Part shown: piece after piece, positions 63,376-64,000 of the stretch
Numbering within the stretch: the stretch's first letter is position 1
How the letters are laid out: every line of letters starts with the position of its first letter
Assembly (NCBI RefSeq): GCF_002632825.1
Contig: NZ_NJAJ01000015.1
Coordinates: forward strand, 50,886-114,885
DNA: 64,000 bases
Source of the DNA: Xenorhabdus stockiae
GTDB lineage: Bacteria > Pseudomonadota > Gammaproteobacteria > Enterobacterales > Enterobacteriaceae
Reading direction: 5' to 3'
Notes under the pieces: generated by a model
Told to the model about the DNA's origin: nothing
Seen by the model: the letters and a program-made list of their open reading frames with translations, nothing else
The model's database searches: none
Program-made: the position numbers and the translations under genes

Positions 63376-63891
63376 TTAGCGAGAAATTTCTTTAATCATA
63401 ATATGCAGTGTGCTTTGCTGTTTAGTACTGGTGAATATAATATCCCTGTACCATTTCATCTCATTTTTTTCATAGAATTTTTTCGCCTGCTTGTTACTTT
63501 CCAGCACTTCCAGCCAAAGCCATTTTTGGCCTTGTTCTTGTCCTAATTTTTCAACATGGTCAAACATTTTCTGACCATAATTTTGCCCGGTCAGGTGTGG
63601 CAGCAGATAGAGTTTATGTAAATATAGTCCTGTTAATTCACTATCCGGAATAGTTTTATTTACAACTATTTTTATAAATCCAATAGGACGGTTAGTCTCG
63701 GCAATAAACCATTTATGATTGGGGGTATTGAGCGAATTCGCTATGCTTTCTGGGGAACTTTCTTCGGCAATATATTCCTCTAACTCATCTTTATCTTTCC
63801 ATAAATAAGAAAAATGAAAACGGTAACTTTCTTCAAGCATTTGGGATAATTGTTGGGGTTCTTTTATTGTGGCTTCCCGAATGGTTAACAT
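63376..63891 (-). CDS. GNAT-family N-acetyltransferase
   Basis: A 171-residue protein with the GNAT fold: MLTIREATIKEPQQLSQML, WFIAETNRPIGFIKIVVN, LYLHKLYLLPHLTGQNYGQK, which includes the acetyl-CoA loop (Q-x-x-G-x-G-like LTGQNYGQ), and WLWLEVLESNKQAKKFYEKN. The substrate of such enzymes (amino acids, peptides, antibiotics) cannot be told from sequence. The ATG at 63889-63891 follows AGGAGATAATTT. Convergent with the hypothetical gene at 62205. Confidence 0.85.
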   Translation of the reverse strand: MLTIREATIKEPQQLSQMLEESYRFHFSYLWKDKDELEEYIAEESSPESIANSLNTPNHKWFIAETNRPIGFIKIVVNKTIPDSELTGLYLHKLYLLPHLTGQNYGQKMFDHVEKLGQEQGQKWLWLEVLESNKQAKKFYEKNEMKWYRDIIFTSTKQQSTLHIMIKEISR

Positions 63892-64000
63892 AAATTATCT
63901 CCTAAATAACTTTTCATAATAGTGAGACACTCGATTTACTTTCTCTGAAAGAGTCTATTTGCAGATTTTTTCAAGAATTTTTTCACATTACTGAGCAGTT

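Noticed and set aside
1..64000. CRISPR array, tRNA or rRNA genes, transposase genes, integrase
   Set aside because: No regularly spaced repeats, no tRNA-like cloverleaf and no transposase or integrase protein was seen; searching by eye can miss single tRNAs.

Overview
The window looks like chromosomal DNA of an entomopathogenic member of the Morganellaceae, most likely Photorhabdus (Xenorhabdus is the alternative). The reasons are an enterobacterial gene order around yhiN, pitA, uspB, uspA, rsmJ and prlC, AT-rich spacers, a ~127-bp palindromic repeat of the kind scattered through these genomes, and a XyeA/XyeB-type peptide cluster (the family name stands for Xenorhabdus, Yersinia, Erwinia). 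This is judged from gene content and remembered relatives; no search was run.

1-5.0 kb: the start of an O-methyltransferase cut by the window edge, a DUF4440-like protein and DHA2-type exporter pair with a divergent LysR regulator, then yhiN. 5.3-9.6 kb: phosphate transporter PitA, UspB, UspA and NADP-glutamate dehydrogenase GdhA. 9.6-16.8 kb: an accessory block with a class-3 lipase between two exact 33-bp copies of the gdhA terminator, followed by a complete five-gene RiPP operon. That operon reads precursor peptide, radical SAM/SPASM maturase, periplasmic aspartyl protease, HlyD adaptor and peptidase-containing ABC exporter. The 51-residue precursor ends in a double glycine and a core with three aromatic-X-Asn/Lys units, as expected for a triceptide (cyclophane) product.

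16.8-23.6 kb: rsmJ-prlC, a hipBA toxin-antitoxin pair and a second, diverged prlC. The two prlC promoters are recognisably related, but the second has lost key sigma-32 bases. 23.8-30.3 kb: small secreted proteins, including a LprI-like protein and a six-cysteine paralogue pair, plus treBC for trehalose. 30.4-34 kb: a VOC protein, a LysR regulator, an M20 amidohydrolase and a RibD/DHFR-like reductase. 34.3-36.2 kb: an orphan type VI secretion set of PAAR tip protein, SleB-like cell-wall hydrolase effector and secreted candidate immunity protein.

36.3-50.7 kb: the complete phenylacetate pathway. paaABCDEFGHIJK-XY runs on the minus strand and paaZ diverges from it across a shared control region with a TGATTC-N27-GAATCA inverted repeat. 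A palindromic repeat has landed exactly between paaC and paaD. 50.8-52.2 kb: an AbiE toxin-antitoxin pair. 52.3-60.5 kb: a yhfSTU-php-yhfXYZ cluster without yhfW, with a PLP decarboxylase attached downstream. 60.9-63.9 kb: an alpha/beta hydrolase, two unrecognised proteins and a GNAT acetyltransferase.
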